From Gammaproteobacteria bacterium UBA5109 (GTDB lineage Bacteria > Pseudomonadota > Gammaproteobacteria > Pseudomonadales > Pseudohongiellaceae), in NCBI GenBank assembly GCA_002414385.1, contig DHZH01000006.1, forward strand, positions 124,001-188,000: a stretch of DNA of 64,000 bases. The letters are read 5' to 3'. Each line of letters begins with the position of its first letter. Positions within the stretch are counted from its first letter, which is position 1. The notes under the pieces are model-generated. The model was not told where the DNA came from, did no database searches, and saw nothing but the letters and a program-made list of their open reading frames with translations. Position numbers and translations under genes: made by a program. This document shows, piece after piece, positions 60,977-64,000 of the stretch.

Positions 60977-63862
60977 ATGACTGCCAACCTGAAACTCAGC
61001 CCCCTGCAGGAACGCCTGCAAAAGGAATTACAGGGCGATGTCCTGTTCGATAATTTTTCCCGTGGCCGCTACAGTACTGATGCCTCCATTTATCAGCTAA
61101 TGCCGATTGGCGTGGTGGTGCCACGTACTGAGAAGGATGTCGAAATCGCCGTGCAGATTGCCGCCGAGGAGGGCGTGCCGGTATTACCAAGAGGCGGAGG
61201 GACATCCCAGAACGGTCAGGCCATTGGCAAAGCCCTGCTGATAGATACTACGAAATATCTCAATCAATTGCTGGAGTTCAATGAACAGGAGCGCACGGCC
61301 TGTGTACATCCCGGCATGGTCCTTGACCAGCTTAACCGGCAACTGAAACAGCATGGTCTCTGGTATCCGGTCGATGTATCCACGGCCAATCGTGCCACCA
61401 TCGGCGGCATGACGGGTAACAACTCCTGCGGTGCACGTTCAATCCGTTACGGCAACATGGTGCATAACGTCCGCTCGGTTGAAGCCTTGCTGGCAGATGG
61501 CAGTCGTGCACATTTCAGAAAATTGGATGCAAGTGAAAACCCGTTGGCACCGAATATAACTCTGGTCGAACAACTGCTGGCACTCGGACAACGGGAAGCC
61601 GAAGAAATCAAAGCCCGCTTTCCGGATCTCCTGCGTCGGGTCGGTGGCTACAACATCGATGAGCTACTCAAGGAGCAGCCGAATCTGGCCAGTCTGCTGG
61701 TGGGTTCGGAAGGCACACTGGGATTTTTTCAGCGCATACACCTGAATCTGCAGCCCATTCCGCCCAACAAGGTGCTTGGAGTCTGCCATTTCCCGACTTT
61801 TTACGAGGCCATGGATTCCACCCAGCATATCGTCAGGCTGGATCCTTCCGCCGTGGAACTGGTGGACCGGACCATGATCGACCTGGCGCGGGAAATTCCG
61901 ATTTTTGCCGATACCGTCAATCAGTTTGTCAGAGGCGAACCTCAGGCACTCTTGCTGGTGGAATTTGCCGGAGAAGACCGGGATGAGCAGTTAAAAAGTC
62001 TGGCTCGGCTGGTGGAGCTGATGGCGGACCTGGGTTTCCCTGATGCAGTGGTCGAGGCCACTGACAATGAATTTCAGAATGCCATCTGGGAAGTACGTAA
62101 ATCCGGCCTGAATATCATGATGTCGATGAAAGGCGACGGTAAACCGGTTTCCTTTATTGAAGACTGTGCCGTGCGACTGGAAGACCTTGCCGAGTATACC
62201 CGGCGCCTGACGGATATTTTTCATAAACATGGGACAACAGGTACTTTCTATGCGCATGCCTCTGTCGGCACCCTGCACGTCAGGCCGGTGCTGAACATGA
62301 AACAGGAAGAAGGCGCCAGTAAAATGCGCGCCATTGCCGAAGAAACCATGGAGATGGTGCGTGAGTACAAAGGGTCTCATTCCGGGGAACACGGCGATGG
62401 TATTTCCCGATCTGAATTTCATGAGCCAATGTTTGGCTCGCGTATGGTGAAGAATTTTGAGGAAGTAAAACAGTTTTTTGATCCGACCGGCCTGTTTAAT
62501 CCCGGCAAGATTGTCAATCCTCACTGTATGGATGATCGCAGGATCATGCGTTTTCCGCCTGATTACCAGCCCATTCAGATCAGTGAAAGTTTTGACTGGC
62601 AAAGCTGGGGCGGCTTTGATCGCGCGGTGGAGATGTGTAACAACAATGGAGCCTGTCGCAAAGCCAATGTCGGCACCATGTGTCCCTCATACCGGGTGAC
62701 AAAGGAAGAACAGCATCTGACACGCGGGCGAGCCAATACCCTGCGACTGGCCCTGACCGGACAGCTTGGCGAAGGTGCTTACACTTCAGATGAGATGTAC
62801 CAGACCATGGAACTGTGTGTCGGCTGCAAGGGCTGCAAACGCGAATGCCCGACCGGTATCGATATGGCAAAAATGAAAAGCGAGTTTCTGCATCATTATC
62901 ATCAGAAGCATGGCATTTCCCTGCGGGATCGTCTCTTCGCCTATCTGCCGCGTCATACCGGAAAATTCAAGGCGCTGAGCTTTTTAATGAACCTGCGCGA
63001 TCAGGTTCCAGGCCTGGCAACACTGTCCGAGTGGGCACTGGGGATTAGTGCCAAACGTAAACTGCCGCGCTGGCAGGCAGGTAAATTTAACCCGCAGTCG
63101 CCAGCAGAAAAAACTGAGGGCAGCCCAGAGGTTGTGCTGCTGGTTGATACCTTTAACAGCTGCTTTGAGACTGAAAACGCCCAAGCTGCTTTTAATGTAC
63201 TAGAGGCGGCCGGTTACAAAGTCATTCTGCCGCAGGCCGGAGACAGTTCACGTTCACTGTGCTGTGGACGTACCTTTTTCAGTAACGGTCTGCTTGATGA
63301 AGCCCGCATTGAAGCGCAGCGCATGATTGATGCGCTACATCCATATGCAAAAAGGGGAATACCGATTGTCGGACTGGAACCGTCCTGCTTGCTGACCCTG
63401 CGCGATGAATACCTGGCTCTTCTGCCAGGGGAGGCGACACAAAAACTGGCTGATTCTGCCTTGCTGTTTGAAGAATTCCTGGCGCAGGAACTGGATGAAG
63501 GACGTCTTAAGCTAGCCCTGAAAGCACTGCCACACAAAAATGCCCTGCTGCATGGTCACTGTCATCAGAAAGCATTCTCGGTGATGTCACCAGTGACAAA
63601 AGTTCTTGGACTGATTCCTGAACTTGAAGTGGAAACCATCGACTCATCCTGCTGCGGCATGGCCGGTTCCTTCGGCTATGAAGCTGAACACTATGAGACC
63701 TCCCTGCAGATGGCCGAGCTGTCGCTGTTTCCGGCAATCAGGGCCGATGAGCAGGCTCTGCTGGTGGCGGACGGTACTTCCTGCCGGGCCCAGATTGAAC
63801 ACGGCACCAGTCGCAAGGCTTTGCATGTAGCCCGTGTACTGGAGATGGCGCTTGAAAATTAG
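60977..63862 (+). CDS. ydiJ: FAD- and Fe-S-containing D-2-hydroxyacid dehydrogenase (YdiJ-like)
   Basis: This 961-residue fusion has an N-terminal FAD-binding PCMH domain (VLPRGGGTSQNGQAIGKALL, VSTANRATIGGMTGNNSCGARS), a GlcD/FAD-oxidase C domain (SGEHGDGISRSEF), a Fe-S region with NNNGACRKANVGTMCPS and CVGCKGCKRECPTG, and two CCG domains (LCCGRTFFSNG; SCCGMAGSFGYEAEHYE). E. coli YdiJ is about 1018 residues and oxidises D-2-hydroxyglutarate; other relatives use D-lactate. It passes electrons to the respiratory chain at the inner membrane. TATAAT at 60875-60880 is a probable -10 element. Confidence 0.95.
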   Translation: MTANLKLSPLQERLQKELQGDVLFDNFSRGRYSTDASIYQLMPIGVVVPRTEKDVEIAVQIAAEEGVPVLPRGGGTSQNGQAIGKALLIDTTKYLNQLLEFNEQERTACVHPGMVLDQLNRQLKQHGLWYPVDVSTANRATIGGMTGNNSCGARSIRYGNMVHNVRSVEALLADGSRAHFRKLDASENPLAPNITLVEQLLALGQREAEEIKARFPDLLRRVGGYNIDELLKEQPNLASLLVGSEGTLGFFQRIHLNLQPIPPNKVLGVCHFPTFYEAMDSTQHIVRLDPSAVELVDRTMIDLAREIPIFADTVNQFVRGEPQALLLVEFAGEDRDEQLKSLARLVELMADLGFPDAVVEATDNEFQNAIWEVRKSGLNIMMSMKGDGKPVSFIEDCAVRLEDLAEYTRRLTDIFHKHGTTGTFYAHASVGTLHVRPVLNMKQEEGASKMRAIAEETMEMVREYKGSHSGEHGDGISRSEFHEPMFGSRMVKNFEEVKQFFDPTGLFNPGKIVNPHCMDDRRIMRFPPDYQPIQISESFDWQSWGGFDRAVEMCNNNGACRKANVGTMCPSYRVTKEEQHLTRGRANTLRLALTGQLGEGAYTSDEMYQTMELCVGCKGCKRECPTGIDMAKMKSEFLHHYHQKHGISLRDRLFAYLPRHTGKFKALSFLMNLRDQVPGLATLSEWALGISAKRKLPRWQAGKFNPQSPAEKTEGSPEVVLLVDTFNSCFETENAQAAFNVLEAAGYKVILPQAGDSSRSLCCGRTFFSNGLLDEARIEAQRMIDALHPYAKRGIPIVGLEPSCLLTLRDEYLALLPGEATQKLADSALLFEEFLAQELDEGRLKLALKALPHKNALLHGHCHQKAFSVMSPVTKVLGLIPELEVETIDSSCCGMAGSFGYEAEHYETSLQMAELSLFPAIRADEQALLVADGTSCRAQIEHGTSRKALHVARVLEMALEN

Positions 63863-63897
63863 GGACAGACCCCACTTTTTTAAATAGGGTCTGTCCC
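63862..63897. repeat. GGGACAGACCC hairpin repeat
   Basis: GGGACAGACCC (63862-63872) pairs perfectly with GGGTCTGTCCC (63887-63897) around a 14-base AT-rich loop. It starts at the last base of the preceding stop codon and ends nine bases before the stop of the convergent gene. No T-run follows. The sequence resembles a short repeat seen in many gammaproteobacterial genomes; I rely on memory for that. Confidence 0.65.
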
Positions 63898-63905
63898 CGA
63901 TTTGA

Positions 63906-64000
63906 TCAGATCAGGCCGATAGTCCACATTACACAGACACTCAGGAAAGACACCAGGCCGCCAACCAGGGTTGCGCCACCGTAGCTGAAAATGGCATCGG
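63906..64000 (-). CDS. C-terminal end of a membrane protein (partial)
   Basis: The minus strand is open from the window edge to a TGA at 63908-63906. The 31 codons read DAIFSYGGATLVGGLVSFLS and then VCVMWTIGLI, one strongly hydrophobic helix ending directly at the C-terminus. This fits the last helix of an integral membrane protein, but too little is present to name it. Confidence 0.55.
   Translation of the reverse strand, partial: DAIFSYGGATLVGGLVSFLSVCVMWTIGLI

Noticed and set aside
63862..63897. Rho-independent terminator
   Set aside because: The stem is perfect but no T-run follows on either strand, so I list it as a repeat.

Overview
The window is a contiguous piece of a Gram-negative, aerobic gammaproteobacterial chromosome, of roughly even base composition. 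Mla and AsmA lipid-transport proteins, a Psp system, PA2778/PA2779-family proteins, TonB-dependent uptake and glutathione-linked formaldehyde detoxification all point there. The photolyase, the singlet-oxygen-type sigma factor and many exported proteins of unknown substrate fit a marine, light-exposed heterotroph; the exact lineage cannot be fixed from this sequence. I see no rRNA, tRNA, CRISPR array, integrase or intact insertion sequence. Both ends cut through genes.

Layout. 1-9.5 kb: a photo-oxidative stress regulon built around an ECF11-type sigma factor and its ChrR anti-sigma factor, with a TudS/YbgA fusion plus photolyase on one side and a five-gene lipid-modification operon ending in a cyclopropane-fatty-acid-synthase-like enzyme on the other. 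Three promoters share one architecture, TRATCY-N16-CGTA, and two of them help choose start codons. A phosphoesterase gene at the end of this block is broken by one in-frame TAG. 9.6-16 kb: AraC/GyrI regulator, multicopper oxidase, two tandem Nu-type GSTs, and a TonB siderophore receptor behind a Fur box. 16-16.6 kb: a gene-free stretch with a MITE-like inverted-repeat element. 17-22.6 kb: a seven-gene metal-ABC operon with two different substrate-binding proteins and three accessory exported or membrane proteins. 22.7-28.8 kb: cinA, a coiled-coil protein, and an AsmA-MlaA-MlaC lipid-transport group without MlaBDEF. 28.9-34.3 kb: PpiC-type isomerase, HupE/UreJ protein, luciferase-like monooxygenase, DUF3237 protein and the fghA/frmA formaldehyde pair, followed by a REPIN-like repeat.

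34.6-46.6 kb: MgtC, a 2OG oxygenase, a psp operon with a sigma-54 promoter, a SHOCT-like lipoprotein and a PspC with duplicated PspC domain, divergent pspF, a SulP transporter, and an intergenic region with two FNR boxes, each correctly spaced from a -10 element. Then come YdcH (DUF465), MtfA, a GST, an overlooked 49-codon basic gene, an ABC exporter, a nuclease and the PA2778/PA2779 pair. 46.8-49.1 kb: a second ECF sigma/anti-sigma pair followed by an exported heptad-repeat protein.

49.2-59.9 kb is the least understood part and the best candidate for an undescribed system. Two members of an unnamed exported protein family are each followed by an exported metallo-beta-lactamase-fold enzyme in one four-gene operon. 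This faces two tandem CBM9/DUF5916 outer-membrane beta-barrel paralogues, followed by a DUF3237 protein and an NHL beta-propeller. Everything in it is predicted to be exported, and no substrate is known. 60-64 kb: a TauE/SafE permease, a YdiJ-type FAD/Fe-S D-2-hydroxyacid dehydrogenase, and the end of a membrane protein.
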